From Nageia nagi (lineage: Eukaryota; Pinophyta): DNA of 64,000 bases. Below are positions 1 to 11,504 of the stretch, in pieces. The stretch is taken from positions 120,962,001 to 121,026,000 of the forward strand of contig JBITNC010000001.1 in assembly GCA_050084985.1 (NCBI GenBank). The letters are read 5' to 3'. Within the stretch, counting starts at the first letter, position 1; every line of letters starts with the position of its first letter. The notes below the pieces were generated by a model, which worked only from the letters and a program-made list of their open reading frames with translations, was not told where the DNA came from and made no database searches. Both the position numbers and the translations under genes were made by a program.

Positions 1-334
1 CCTTGTTATAAATGCTTTGTTCTACTGTGATAAGCATTTGAAGCTTTAATCTTGTTCATGAAGTTAACCTTGTGAAAAAGATATATATATATATAATAAA
101 GTTATGATTCATATTCATTAATATTTAAATAAATATCTTAAATTGATTGATAATATTCTTATGGATTAAGCAATCAATGATTAAGTCTTCTACCTTCTTT
201 ACAAAGACTTAAATAATGATGCAAATTGGCAATATATAAAAATCTTGTGTAATTATAAATTGATGAAATATACCTTGATAGATTATTTATATCCATATTT
301 ATATATGCTTGATAAGATAATTTCAAATATTATA

Positions 335-640
335 ATGATTAAAAGGTTCAACCTTCTCCATAATTGCCAAATATTAGAGTGGATAAAAAAGTTCGACCTT
401 CTCCTTAATTGCAAGTATTAGAGTGGTTAAAAAGGTTTGACCTTATTTATGATTGTAGAATATTAAAATGGTTAAAAATTTTGACCTTATCTATAATTTC
501 CAAGTATTTGAGTGCTTAAAAATTTTCTCTATGATTGTCAAGTATTGGAGTGGTTAAAAAGGTTTGACCTTCTCCATGATCACCAAGTGTTGGAGTGGTT
601 AAAAAGATTTTTTCTTCTCTCACATTGCAATTTTTTTATG
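335..640 (+). repeat. Tandem array of about 55-60-bp units, five imperfect copies
   Basis: Units share GAGTGGTTAAAAAGGTTTGA followed by CCTTCTCCATGATTGCCAAG-like sequence. Copies differ by substitutions and small deletions. The same repeat family, reverse-complemented, forms the array at 60522-60740 and the stub at 51190-51265 in copia-1. This ties element A and copia-1 to one family. Confidence 0.75.
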
Positions 641-2410
641 AAAACTTGAATCTATGTTATTATATTAATGCCACCTTCTTCCATCTATACATATTAAATA
701 GTAGCATGGTTAATAGGGTATATTTTTGTGATTAATGGCTTGTGCATCTTGATTAGGTGGCATAGTCAATTTGACCTTTTTTTTATCCAAGTTATAGTAT
801 TATTGTTAAATACCCTAAACCTCCAATTCAACATATTTATTAATGGATAAAAATATATGCATCTTTATATGGAATTTGTTACTTGCAACCTATGCATCTT
901 GACTACTGGTATAGTTAAGATGAAGCTTATTGTTATTCATCGTGACTAGTGGATTGGTCAAGTTGGAAATTATGTTATAACCTTATTTGACTATTACCTT
1001 AATGACCATAATCCTTACCTTAAGTTGTTGATGGAAAGAAAAAAATTCTTAGTGATTACATTCCTATTTTTTATATTGGCTTCTTAAGTAAAAGTGTGTG
1101 GTGAATACTTGTTTCTACCAATTTAATGAAATGATTTTATAATAATTGATGTTGTCTTTGACACAAAATAATTAGAAACTTGGAGAAACTCAAAAAGGAA
1201 AGAAGAGTGATGAACTCATGAAGATGATCTAATCAAGTGAAAAAAATAAAATAAAATGTTCACCACATTATTAGGGATTAGATCATATTGAATTATATTA
1301 GAAATATGTAAGTTTTTCTTTTTACTTCTTTGCTAAGTCTCTTGATTGAAGTAAAAAGAGCTAGCTATAAACAAACTCTTAGAGCATTTTCTAACTACCC
1401 CTAAAGGATATTCTAACCCATTTTATGTGGTTGATTTTTTAAATTACTAAAATTATCAAATCATTCCCACTAAGTTTACAAAAGTGAAATATGCCTTGAA
1501 TTAATATTCACCAACAAATTTTGCACTAAGACTTACAATCTACCTTTTTCCCTAATTTACAATTTCTTCCCATTCATACTTTGTTTACAATTTACCATAT
1601 TACTTACTATTGCCTATTATTGGTTAAAATTATGACATATGCTCTTATTTAATTTCATGGGTGCTTAGTTACATCAAGACAAGCATTTTCTCTGATCTTG
1701 TTTACTCCCTTTACTCCTTTATTTACTTCCTTATTCTAATGAAGTTGCCCTCAAGGGGGAGAATTATTACTATATGATGTCAACTTCATATTAAAGCATC
1801 TATGAACCTATACAATTATTTTGGATAGTAAAATTGAACCTATATAATTGCTTAAGATGGTAATATTGATATTAAGGCCTATCTTATATGATATTATTTC
1901 TTTATATAAAATTGTATGTGAACCTATATAATTGCTTAGGATGGTAAAGTTGACCTTAAGGGGGAGTGAAGTATGAATGAATGCTTCATATATAAATATT
2001 TAAAAGATATTTTATATTATTTATGATATGGATCATTTTTTTAGATGACTATATATACTTTCTTGGCATTTTTTTTGATTTATAGTGCATCTAATTGATC
2101 TTGTTATGATATGCTTGTAGCTGTAGGTTTCTTCTACAGATTGTAGGTTATTTATATTGGGTATGCAAGCTCATGGAGGCTCATCATATCAACATGTTCT
2201 TGAATGACAACTACTTGTATATTAACACCATTTATGGTTGATGTATTTGTATTATAAATTATTTATTTAAATGTTTAAGTAGTTGAGCCTTGTATAACCA
2301 TCTCAATTCTATGTTCTCAAGTTCTTATCTATAATTGTATTTTTCTACGAAGGAGAACTCTCTTATACTCTCTTATATTATTTTTCATCTTACTTTTCCA
2401 ATAATACATT

Positions 2411-2419
2411 AAGGGGAAG
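2411..2419 (+). promoter_or_regulatory. Polypurine tract of element A
   Basis: AAGGGGAAG lies immediately before the LTR start TGTTAGAATAT. This is the position of the plus-strand primer in LTR retrotransposons. Confidence 0.7.
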
Positions 2420-2890
2420 TGTTAGAATATATAATGTATTATTTTGTAAGCTAGTCTTTATATGGTATCTAAGTATTAATAATCTTTTTTGTGTAATTCC
2501 TTATTTTATCACTAAATACCTAAAGTGATAAAGTAGTGGGAGACTTTAACTTCATCCAAACATAAAACTAGTCCATGCTAACCCCATGTAAACCTTGGGT
2601 TAAAATGTGAGTTAAGGTAAGGTTCTTATCTATAAATAGAGGGGTTAGGCTTTTTATAACATAGACTTATATAAAGCACTCTCATGCTTGTAGTATGAGG
2701 AGAGCTTTATCTTGTAGGAAGCTTAAAATGCTTTTAATTGTAGAGAGAGTTAGAGTTCTTGAGATAAGAAAAATTAGAGATGATTCAAGTGGATGTATTC
2801 CCTTAGTTAAAGGAACCAATATACATGTTTGTGTTCTCTTATGTGAATGATTTATGTGTTTTTAATATTAATGGAAGATTCCATCCATGG
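2420..2890 (+). mobile_element. 3' LTR of element A (copia type)
   Basis: It begins TGTTAGAATAT directly after a polypurine tract. A promoter-like CTATAAATAGAGGGG lies near 2630, followed by the GTGGATGTATTCCC...GGAACC block also seen in the solo LTR at 23534-24027 and in the LTRs of copia-1. The 3' end is not sharply defined; about 2885-2890 is the best estimate from length. No matching 5' LTR is in the window. Confidence 0.65.
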
Positions 2891-4345
2891 TGATCTTGGA
2901 TGGAGATAAAAAATTATTTCATCTCCTTCAAATGCAAGTGGAAATAAAGCATTTAAAAACTACATCCACCACCTACAAAGAATTAAAGGAAGGCCATAAT
3001 CCATACACTTAAGCAATAAATGCTTATTAAAAATACCAAGTTTAAAAAAAAAATATTTAATATTTAGGTGATGAAGAAAAAAAATTAATCCATGACATTA
3101 GTGAAGAAAGGATGATCGAGAAGGGACAAAGTCAAGTCAAGCACACTTCAATACCATTTTCATGGAATGGGTAAGCTTTTGCAACCACCCTTCCCATGAG
3201 GATGATGTTATTGAACTCAAAAGTGAACAACAATAATATGATATGGGAGGGAGGTTCAAGAGGAAGGAATAAAAACTTATTTTGAAAGGGCTCCAGAGGT
3301 GATGGTTGGGAGGGTCATGAAGGTGGAAGGTTGGTATGGCCATAATGGTGGAGGGTTAATTAGTGTGGAATGATAGGTGTCAGGATCTATGAGTGTTTTA
3401 CCAATGAGGGTTCCATTAAGGGTTAAAATGGTGTGGTGCAATAGGTGCAAGGCTCCACAAGTGTTTTATAGTGAGGGTTCCAATGGTGTAGCATAATAGG
3501 TACAGGGCTTTGTGAGTGTTTTACAATGAGGGTTCTAGAGGTGTAGTGTGACAAGTGTAAGGCTCTTCTTAGATAAGGTTAGTGGGATAGCACTAAGAGA
3601 TAGAAGGGATCTTATGCACCATCAACAACATGGGAAGGGGCTATAGATAAACAAGGTATGCAGTTGAGGTTGAGGAGGCTACCCAATGGAGAAATGGTGG
3701 TAGCTTGACTAGAGTTACAACCCAAAATTTGTATACATTTGATTTTTTACATTCAATAAAAAATTAGATATGTAAAAATTGTCATATATATTTAAAAATT
3801 TATATTTAGTAAACAATACAAAAAAATCCTTTCTAAATAAAAAACTTTAAAATTTGTATATTCCTTTTTTTGCAAATAAATAAATATATTCCAAAGGAAA
3901 ATTTACTACAAATTCATAAATATTACTTTTCTTAAAAATAAAATTGCAAAAAAATAAATTAAAAAGTAATGTACTAATTAATACAAAAGTATAGCAATAC
4001 ATAAATTTTACCCTCCTCCTTTTAAAAAAAATATGGTAAAAAAAATTGCAAGTTCCTTCTTACAAATACCATTAAAATTGCAAAATTTTACCCTATTCTT
4101 GAGGATAAAATATATATGATAAAAAATTACAAATTTATTATTTTAAATTCCAAAAACAAAATATCATTGTGCTCTTAGCAAACTTAACTAGGAGAATTAG
4201 TAATAAGATTTCTCAATAACAACATTCTTACTTTCAAGTAATTTTTTCTCACAAAAAAAATGAACTTTCACATATCAAAGGGAGATGAGCTATACGTTAA
4301 TGAAGATACTACTCACAAATAAGGTAGGAAAATCCTCCAAGGAAG
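2891..4345. other. Non-coding stretch between two LTRs, partly leader of element C
   Basis: It holds AT-rich sequence with A/T homopolymer runs (3720-4180) and the small tandem repeat at 3380-3575. On the minus strand this is the position of the leader and gag of element C, whose primer-binding site is at 4346-4357, but I recognise no gag motif. Open frames here are short and lack family features. Confidence 0.4.
3380..3575 (+). repeat. Tandem repeat, about 60-70-bp units, three copies
   Basis: Units share GAGTGTTTTACAATGAGGGT, then a GGTGTAGTG-like block, then an AATAGGTGCAAGGCT-like block. The second and third copies are the most alike. Function unknown; it lies in the leader position of element C. 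Confidence 0.6.
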
Positions 4346-4357
4346 GCTTTAGTACCA
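4346..4357 (-). promoter_or_regulatory. Primer-binding site (initiator Met tRNA type) of element C
   Basis: On the minus strand the sequence reads TGGTACTAAAGC right after an LTR. Copia and many Ty3 elements use the 3' end of initiator methionine tRNA (TGGTATCAGAGC); this differs by a few bases. Its position next to the LTR end supports the call. Confidence 0.6.
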
Positions 4358-4359
4358 AT

Positions 4360-4838
4360 TAAAATTAGAAAAAGGCTCATTTACCTAAGATCAACCTTGA
4401 AGTATCATCTTATTAACCACAAACAAACTCACACTATAACAACACAAACACAATCACATTCATAAGATGACACTAGCATGTATAGTGGTTCCTCTCAAAG
4501 ATGAGAGTAATCCACTTTAAGTCAATATCTTTTCTTTTAAAAGATAATTATTATAATTCTTACAACCTCTCTTTCATCCTATAAACCTACAAAACATGAG
4601 CATAATTTTTCTCTATTCATGTGTATTTGCAACAATGCTAGGTCCTCTATTTATAATTGAGAACCCCACCTTAACTCATCTTTTTACACAAGGTTTACAT
4701 AAGGTAATAATGGTCAAGTTACACTTATTTAATTACCTAAATACTAAAAAGTATTTATAAATATTTTTATGTATTTAGATGAATTAAGTAAGTGAGTTAC
4801 ATTTTAGATACAAAATAATAATGTATTAGAAATTTTAA
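4360..4838 (-). mobile_element. 5' LTR of copia-type element C
   Basis: Read on the minus strand, this begins near TTTCTAATACATTATTATTT (compare TGTTAGAATATATAATG of LTR A). It has a TATAAATAGAGGACC promoter-like block at about 4645-4660 and the GTGGATTACTCTC...GAGGAACCACT block typical of the copia LTRs in this window. It ends about two bases before the primer-binding site. Little of the element's interior is recognisable downstream, so it is truncated or strongly decayed. Confidence 0.6.
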
Positions 4839-4939
4839 AATGATATACAAAAACCAAAACAAAGAATACATGTTAGTAATATACTATTTTTTTGTAAATA
4901 CTAACTTGCAGGTATAAAGAGTAGCATAGTTAATTCATT

Positions 4940-6460
4940 CTCAAGCTATTATTGATTCTCTACAATTGGAATTTCAATAGACATATCCCATCCACCTTGC
5001 TCCTCTTTATGGAGTGCATCATCCATGTGTACATCTTTTCCTTTATCTTCTTCCCCTTCACCTTCCTTATCCTCCTATTCACCTTCCTCCTCCTCCTACT
5101 CTTCATTTTCCTCTCCCTCAATCACCTCCACTAGTCACTTTAAGCCATATAAAGCAAGGGGATCTAATCTTGCTCCAACCAACCATGTCAATTATTCTTG
5201 ATTTAATTAAGGCCCATCTAGTGCCTCAACTCCCTCATTATTTATATCACTTCCTAATCCATGATATTAGCAAGGATGCCACTCTTGCTCCCACTTGGGT
5301 ATAGTCTTAAACAAATTAGGATCATGCACCCTATATCTTCCCCTCCTAACTAAAAATTTGCATTTAGGAGGAATTCCTTACTTTTTACCAAATTACCTCT
5401 TTACCCTCTCTAGCCTATAGGACTCAATAAGTATCTTCAATTTTTGTAAATAATAAGGGTCCCTTATCAATCCAATTCACCCTTGGCTCATTTGGCCAAA
5501 GTGGAAAACTTGCATAGGGTCTATAAATGACATCTCCTACAAAACCAAAATAGTATGTTATAATTCTTTCTAAATTAGTTAACCCAAACCAAACTAAAAC
5601 TTGTGTGGTATATTACTTACCATCCATCAAACCATCTATCACTTTACATACACCTCCATGGTCTTGTGAACCCATGTGATCTTCACCATTATAACCCACC
5701 TATACCACATTGGATGTTCAACCATAATACTATAAATTGAAATTTATCTTGTTCAAATTATTGCAATGTTTTCATATGTCCAACATTGTAGCACAAATGA
5801 ATGTTGCATCCTCTTCCCACTCTTCTATACCATAACAAAATTATGCAAAACATAATATATTTGGGTAGTGATTTATGAAGCCCATGCATACCATACACCC
5901 TGAGTCATTTGGTACACCACATGTAACAAGCTAAGCAAGAACATCTCATGGTTATTGTAAGGATAAATAATACTATCGATGCAAGCAACCATAATCAACC
6001 ACACCTGCCTAAACCTCTTCATCTTTCCTTTGAAGGTATGATGAAGGTAAGCATCCTTATTTTCCTATGGTACTCATTAATTACTATCAACCACTTTTAG
6101 TACCCTTATGCATTATCATCTCTCAATAAGGGATCCCTTTTATAAGAACCCGTAGAATCCTATGAATTTTTGTTGGTATAATAGTCATCTCTCCAATAGG
6201 TAAATGGATGGTATTGGTACCCTTTTACCACCTCTTCATCATGGTTGTGAGAAAATCCTTATGCACTCATACATAAGGAGAATGAAGTAGGTAACCCATA
6301 ACCACATGTCCTAGCACACCAAGTTCATCATCTATTAACTTATCCTACCACACCATACACTTCTTCCAGCTTTAGGATATTGGTTTGGATCCATCAAGAA
6401 TTGATGATACTGCAATCACAAAAGGTAAAGGTATGTATTAGTTTATTTCATATTGTAATT
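4940..6460 (-). pseudogene. Decayed plant mobile domain (PMD, MAIN/MAIL-like) gene
   Basis: Minus-strand reading, in several frames, gives an ordered series of PMD-like blocks. At about 6160-6260 is IHLPIGEMTIIPTKI, matching the family's FHLP.GEMT signature. At about 5930-6040 is RQVWLIMVACID, then WYAWAS at about 5880. At about 5480-5530 is RPYASFPLWPNEP followed by VNWID. The last part (4950-5140) is a run rich in Glu, Asp and Lys with two stops, ending in TAA near 4950. A pyrimidine tract plus AG precedes the 5530 block and another precedes 6440, as expected of intron ends. PMD proteins (PF10536) act in plant nuclei in silencing and genome stability, and PMD domains are often carried by transposons. 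Several stops and frame changes show that this copy is dead. I infer the family from motifs only. Confidence 0.55.
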
Positions 6461-6469
6461 TAACTTATG

Positions 6470-7715
6470 AAGCAATTTTTTTATTATTATTATACACACA
6501 TAATAAAAACAACCATAGCTAAACACATTCCCCTTACTAATAACACTTCTACCAAGCTCGCGTTAGTGCTCATGTTAGCACCTGTGCTACGCCTTCTACT
6601 ATCTATTTTTTTTAAAACTTGGGGAAAAGTGCTTTTACCCCTACTATTACTTAAAAATATATTTTTACACCTAAAACAAACCTTAAATGCAAAATCATGT
6701 AGGCCTTAGTCACAAAAGCCTAGCCCTAGGGTAACCTAATCGATTTTACCATTCTCCACCCTAAATTGTTAAATTAAGTTAAAAATCACAAGAAAAATAT
6801 CCTAGAAACTTACCACAAGTAAAAACCTAGTTATGATGGAGCAAGTATGCTTGATGGTTTTCCTAATTAGTGATATTCATCTTGAAAATACAAACTAGGT
6901 CAAAATTCTTCCAAATAAATCAAAGTCAACCTATATCAATGATCCAAACACATGAAAACACTTACCTCAATGCAAATCTCTCAAAGCACTCAAACTTTCT
7001 TTGCTATGATCATAATTCTCCTTCTAGACCATAGCACCAATTTCAAATAATGCATATGAAAATAAAATCAAATTGGCCTATTTAAAATCAAAATTAGGAC
7101 ACATTCCACAAGGTAGATGAAAAATGATGGCCACCTTGCACCACCAAACTTGTCAATCCATAATTTTTACTTGTATATTTTAAATTGAATTCATTAGCCC
7201 AAAATTTGCATACATAACTCATTACAAATCCTAGCATCCATGATGATGTTAGCACCCACACTAGTCATCAACATCCATGCTATCATTCCTTCACATTTAG
7301 CACCTTACCTTGGATATCATGCAACCTCTAGTTGAATGTGATCTAAAAACTATATAGGACTAATATGTATTAGAGAATGAGATTCTTTATAGGAATAAAT
7401 GGACATCCAATTAAAGAATTGATGTGTTCCTTGCATGTTTGTTCTTGGGTTGACCTATTCATCATAGAATTCAACACTTTACTAGCTCTTATCAAGTATG
7501 AAAATATTAGTTTTAGATTCATAAATCATGTTACACAATGTAGTTACAACAACAATACATAAAGTTCTTTTTAGCTAGCATAAGCACTTAAGCAAGTGTA
7601 GATTTGGGATACATAGGCATAAATTAGGCCAAAATTAGTACAAATCAACATAGTGGGTAAGTTACAATATTTATATCCTTATCACACATTACATTTAATC
7701 ACATGCATGATTATA
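6470..7715. other. Non-coding stretch, nothing recognised
   Basis: AT-rich DNA. There are scattered phrases of the type GTTAGCACC...CTAGTC near 6550-6600 and 7240-7310, similar in wording to phrases at 25560-25640. Open frames at 6467-6709 and 7377-7562 show no protein-family features. Confidence 0.3.
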
Positions 7716-7719
7716 AAAA

Positions 7720-8130
7720 AACCAATCATCCTTGAGTCACCATTTTTGGTTGGGTATTAACTAACCATCACCTTTAAATCACATCTAATAATGGGGCATG
7801 TACCTCATGACGATGAATGGCATATCTCTTAGAATCATTTTCACTAGTTGGTTCTTAAGTAACCTTCATCTTTGAGTCACCTTTGCTGGTTGGATATCAA
7901 CTAACCTCCATATTTGAGTCACCTTTGCTAGTTGGGTCTCAACTAACCTCCATCTTTAAGTCACCTTTATTGGTTGGGTATCAACTAACCATCACCATGC
8001 TACTTCTTTATGATTCATATATTGCATCTAGGAATGGGGCATGTACCTCATGAAAATATTAACATATTTGATCATGATTGCACATGTTCCATGTAGGAAT
8101 GGTGCATGAACCCCGTGATGATGTGGACAT
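7720..8130 (+). repeat. Imperfect 42-bp tandem repeats in the 3' region of a Tat-like element
   Basis: The core unit runs GAGTCACCTTTGCTGGTTGG then TATCAACTAACCTCCAT. Three to four good copies lie at 7857-8000, with weaker ones from 7725. The phrase AATGGGGCATGTACCTCATGA also recurs at about 7793, 8033 and 8100. Tat-lineage Ty3 elements often carry such arrays between pol and the 3' LTR, which fits the LTR start at 8521. Confidence 0.65.
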
Positions 8131-8505
8131 ACCTTTATCATAATTTTTATGTATGCATCTAAAAATGAAACATTGAGTATTTTTATATTTAGTTTTCTCA
8201 ATATGATGTATGCATATTATATTAATTTATCCTTGTTCCATTATTACTATATTATTTACAATGAAATATTATGATATTTACTCTTATTACTAATGTTATG
8301 TATTTTATGAGTTAGCAATCACATATATTATTTTCTCTTGGTTGATTCTACTTCATGCAAGGAAAAAGAGGGCAATATACATCATCAATTCTTAATGATT
8401 TTGATAGTTCTATAGCTAAATCAAGGAGTATCAAATTTTTCTTCTCTTTACCTTTACTTCCTTTGCAAGCATAATGTCATTTCAAGATTCAATTTCATTA
8501 AACTT

Positions 8506-8517
8506 ACAAAGGGGGGC
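8506..8517 (+). promoter_or_regulatory. Polypurine tract of a Ty3/Tat-like element
   Basis: ACAAAGGGGGGC followed three bases later by TGTTGACACTTAAAA. The same arrangement, CAAAGTGGGGC then TGTTAATACCTAAAA, occurs at 19468-19482 after a clear Tat pol remnant. Confidence 0.65.
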
Positions 8518-8520
8518 ATT

Positions 8521-9300
8521 TGTTGACACTTAAAATTAGTCCCTTTAGCATGGTCCCACTTAGGTGAAACTTTACATACATGTTTAATCATATTTTATCA
8601 CATTTCAGTAATATTTTATCTTATTATCATATATTTCTTAGGTTTTGTTCTTATTTTTATGTTAAGTACATCAAAATAGCTTCAACCTTCATAAAATGGG
8701 TCAAATGGTGATATCATAGTTGATATAAATGTAAGTATCTCTAACCTGGGAAAAGCATATCAAGATTACATCTCAATATTCGATACCCTACAGTTAGGTG
8801 TTTTAAAATACTACCTATTAAGATTGGAATCTGTTATCACTCAAGAAAATATTTTTCATCCATCATCATAATCATATGCTTGGTTTGACTTTTTAGACAT
8901 ATCTTTTATCATTGATACTTATTGGTAGATCTCATTCTATTGGAATGCTAATGCCTACACTGAGTTCTTGGAGCCTTACACCCATGTTGGGATTCTTTTT
9001 ACTATTGGATGTGGGGTTCACTTAGTAAGGTCACCTCTATATGACAAGTTCATCCTACATATCTTCTATCATGATACAGGTAAGGAAATACAAGTATTTA
9101 TCCTACAATTGATTTAATCTCTTTAGTGTGTGCATTCATTTTACATCTTAACATTAATGTAATTCCTAATTCTATTACTGCATTGCTAAACTCTTATTTC
9201 TTATTATTCATGTATATTCATTTGAATTAAATAGCTTACATAATACATACTTAAATGTTTATGTATTTAGTTCATTTATACCAAAACCCTAGGTGTACCA
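8521..9300 (+). mobile_element. 3' LTR (start clear, end unclear) of a Tat-like Ty3 element
   Basis: It starts TGTTGACACTTAAAATTAG directly after the polypurine tract. The beginning resembles the LTR at 19482 (TGTTAATACCTAAAA) but the remainder does not align by eye, so the two are related families at best. No pol of this element is recognisable upstream. The right boundary at 9300 is a guess. Confidence 0.45.
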
Positions 9301-10300
9301 AAATACATATCAATAACATTGACAAACATACTAGCACTTACCTAATGGTAATAAGTCATTCTAACTTCTTAGACAATTTTGAATCGAGCCATATGGTATT
9401 TTTTAATCTAGGAGGGAATTTCCTCTTGTAGAAAAATATGATAATCCCTTGGACACCATTTAGTATGGATTAATAAAAAAATGGCCCTATTGATATGCTT
9501 GATGGATATAAACATCCTAATCTTATCATACCAATATCTCATTCTCATAATTCCTTTCAAATATGACTATATAATATATATTTTCTAAAATATAATATAT
9601 GATTAGGATTATCACAAAACCAATTACTAAATCAAATCAACCTCCTCTCATGATTCTCCCTAGTTGAAAGAGAACCACCCCTCTCATGATTCTCCCTCTC
9701 TTAAAAGAAGATGATACCATTATCATTTAAATCTATACTAATGAGGTATATCAATATCTCTTTTAAAAAATATATATTTTTGGATGGGAAACCTTGAAGA
9801 TATAATAACCATAATTCCAACTAAATTATTTAGGCTTATCATCTAGCTAAAATTATAAATCAAATCCTATAAGTTTCCTAATGGAATCATGTATAGGTAC
9901 TAGCTTAAGGAAATACCAAACTTGATGTCAAATCTTATTTATATTGCGCATGTTAATTAAATATTAAATATTGATCAAGTTTGTTCTTTTGATTGACTCG
10001 ATCTTGTTTATTGTTTAACTTTGTTACTAGTTATAATTTAATATTTTTATTAATCTAATATAACCTAAATAAGCTACATTTTTATCTAAAGTAGCTAAAT
10101 TCCTACTTTGGTGGTCAATATTTATGTTATATCTATCCTTAACAAAACTCTATTTGAGTTACCCATATGCACTAAATTCCATTATATTCTATTTAGTTGA
10201 AATGGTTCCTCCACTTAGTATTCCCTCTTACATAGTTGTGTCCTAAGGAACCATAATATATTAATTGATCAAGGTCCTAAGGGATAGTTGAGAAATAAAT
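9301..10300. other. Non-coding stretch up to the CACTA insertion
   Basis: Nothing gene-like is seen. A short direct duplication lies at 9642-9703, where CCTCTCATGATTCTCCCT occurs twice, 35 bp apart. The final three bases (ATG, 10301-10303) are the left target duplication of the CACTA element. Confidence 0.4.
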
Positions 10301-10303
10301 ATG

Positions 10304-10333
10304 CATTAGAACAAAAAAGGCCTTTGGTGGTGA
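10304..10333 (+). repeat. Left terminal inverted repeat of the CACTA element
   Basis: CATTAGAA then the 17-bp core CAAAAAAGGCCTTTGGT. It pairs with 24733-24762 at 26 of 30 positions, with mismatches at positions 3, 8, 26 and 30. The duplicated target triplet ATG precedes it. Confidence 0.85.
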
Positions 10334-10500
10334 TACATAGACACCATTATTAAGGGTGTCGCTAAATGTCCTGACTCCACGATGGTGGGTAAAACTTGTC
10401 AATGTAAAGTTGACTTTCCCACTATCTAAGATCCTTAAAACATATCATAGTATTTAAGGCTATGATGTGTATCTACCATCATATACTTTAAGGGGTGAGT

Positions 10501-10570
10501 ATAACCTACCACCTTATAGTTTTAAGGGTAGAAATAACCCACCATAAAATAATTTAAGGTGGTAGGTTAT
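10501..10570. repeat. Perfect 16-bp hairpin in the CACTA left subterminal region
   Basis: The arm ATAACCTACCACCTTA (10501-10516) is exactly complementary to TAAGGTGGTAGGTTAT (10555-10570), with a 38-base loop. A related CCTACCACCTTATGGTTTA block occurs near the right end at about 24620-24640. The motif is therefore a shared subterminal repeat and may be a transposase-binding site. Confidence 0.7.
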
Positions 10571-10841
10571 GCATGTTGCTAAATAATTATTTTTTTTATA
10601 AAAATAGGTGTAGCCTTAAATCATTCTTCCATTATGTGGAATAATGATTCCAAACTACACCATCTTTGATTAATTGAGTTTCAACATGAAGCTCAATCGT
10701 AGTGTTGACCATGGGCTCCTGAAGGATGCCCTAGTAGAACTAAACAACCACTATTCAGGACTTACTCATCCTAGTCCAAAGTTTGATGGAACCCAAAGGA
10801 ATGCCTAATCACATATAAATAATGACCTATTCCATTTATAT

Positions 10842-11250
10842 AAAATGATCCAAGTACACCATATGATATAAAATTATCCAAGTGCACCACATGATATGAA
10901 ATTATCCAAGTGCACCATATGATATGAAATGATCCAAGTGCTCCATATGATATGAAATGATCTCAATGCACCAACATATGATATGAAATAATCTAAGTGT
11001 ACCATATGATATAAAATGATATCAATGCACCAAATATATGATATGAAATGATCAAAGTGCACCACATGATAAGAAATAATATCATTGCACCAACATATGA
11101 TATGAAATTATCCAAGTGCACCATCTGATATTAAATGATCTCAATACATCAACATATGATATGAAATAATCTAAGTGCACCATATAATCTAAGTGCACCA
11201 TATATCTAAGTGCACCATATAATCTAAGTGCACCATATGATACGAAACTA
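10842..11250. repeat. Tandem array of about 28-33-bp units, about 13 copies
   Basis: The consensus is close to CCAAGTGCACCATATGATAT plus GAAATGAT. Every third or fourth unit carries an extra CAACAT or CAAATAT step. Short AT-rich iterated units like this are typical of CACTA subterminal regions. The open minus-strand frame across it (10874-11065) is a by-product of the repeat and not a gene. Confidence 0.8.
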
Positions 11251-11450
11251 TCTTAGGGATTTTCTCTAAAATCCATTTTGGCATATCATGTAAGCATTGC
11301 AATCCATGAAACTATATTTGTAGACTATTTTGTGTGTAATATGCAATCCTTGCATACCATGAAACTATGTTTCCAAACCATTTAGTGAGTATTATGCAAT
11401 CATTGTAGATCATGAAACTATGTTTACATCTTTTTAAACATTTTGTATAC
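11251..11450 (-). repeat. Inverted copies of the PPR-derived repeat at the left CACTA end
   Basis: The opening, TTAGGGATTTTCTCTAAAAT, then CCATTTTG, GCATATCATG and CATGAAACTAT, is the reverse complement of the segment CATAGTTTCATGGTCTACAA...CCCTAAG that recurs through the array at 20680-24250. Three tandem copies of a roughly 60-bp piece (ATGCAATCATTG..GA.CATGAAACTATGTTT) follow. Orientation is opposite to the right-hand array, so the two sit as inverted subterminal blocks. On the minus strand the underlying protein relic is the end of a PPR motif (VSW.TMIA). Confidence 0.75.
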
Positions 11451-11504
11451 ATGCCTTAGGGATTTTAAAAAAAAAAAAAACCATTTTGCATCTTGTCAAA
11501 AAAT

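Larger units (their letters stand above)
1..2419 (+). mobile_element. Internal remnant of a Ty1/copia-like element (element A), pol lost
   Basis: This stretch leads directly into a polypurine tract and LTR start at 2411-2420, so it is the inside of a plus-strand LTR element cut by the window edge. Its last 700 bases resemble the 3' noncoding part of copia-1 (47340-48369, minus strand): both carry spaced purine tracts of the AAGGGGGAG type (here at about 1752-1761, 1958-1966 and 2411-2419) and a GCTCATGGAGGCTCA segment. A 33-bp phrase (GAACCTATATAATTGCTTA...) recurs three times at 1804-1950. I see no gag, integrase or reverse transcriptase motif. 641-1740 is AT-rich with nothing recognisable. 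Element A is therefore a deleted or non-autonomous relative of copia-1. Confidence 0.55.

Noticed and set aside
4952-5304. Two Leu/Pro/Phe-rich open frames on the plus strand
   Set aside because: Pyrimidine-rich by-product of the acidic (Glu/Asp/Lys) tail of the PMD relic on the other strand.
10842-11250. Regular short repeats that could suggest a CRISPR array
   Set aside because: Units are contiguous with no unique spacers, in plant-type DNA inside a CACTA element; a simple tandem repeat.
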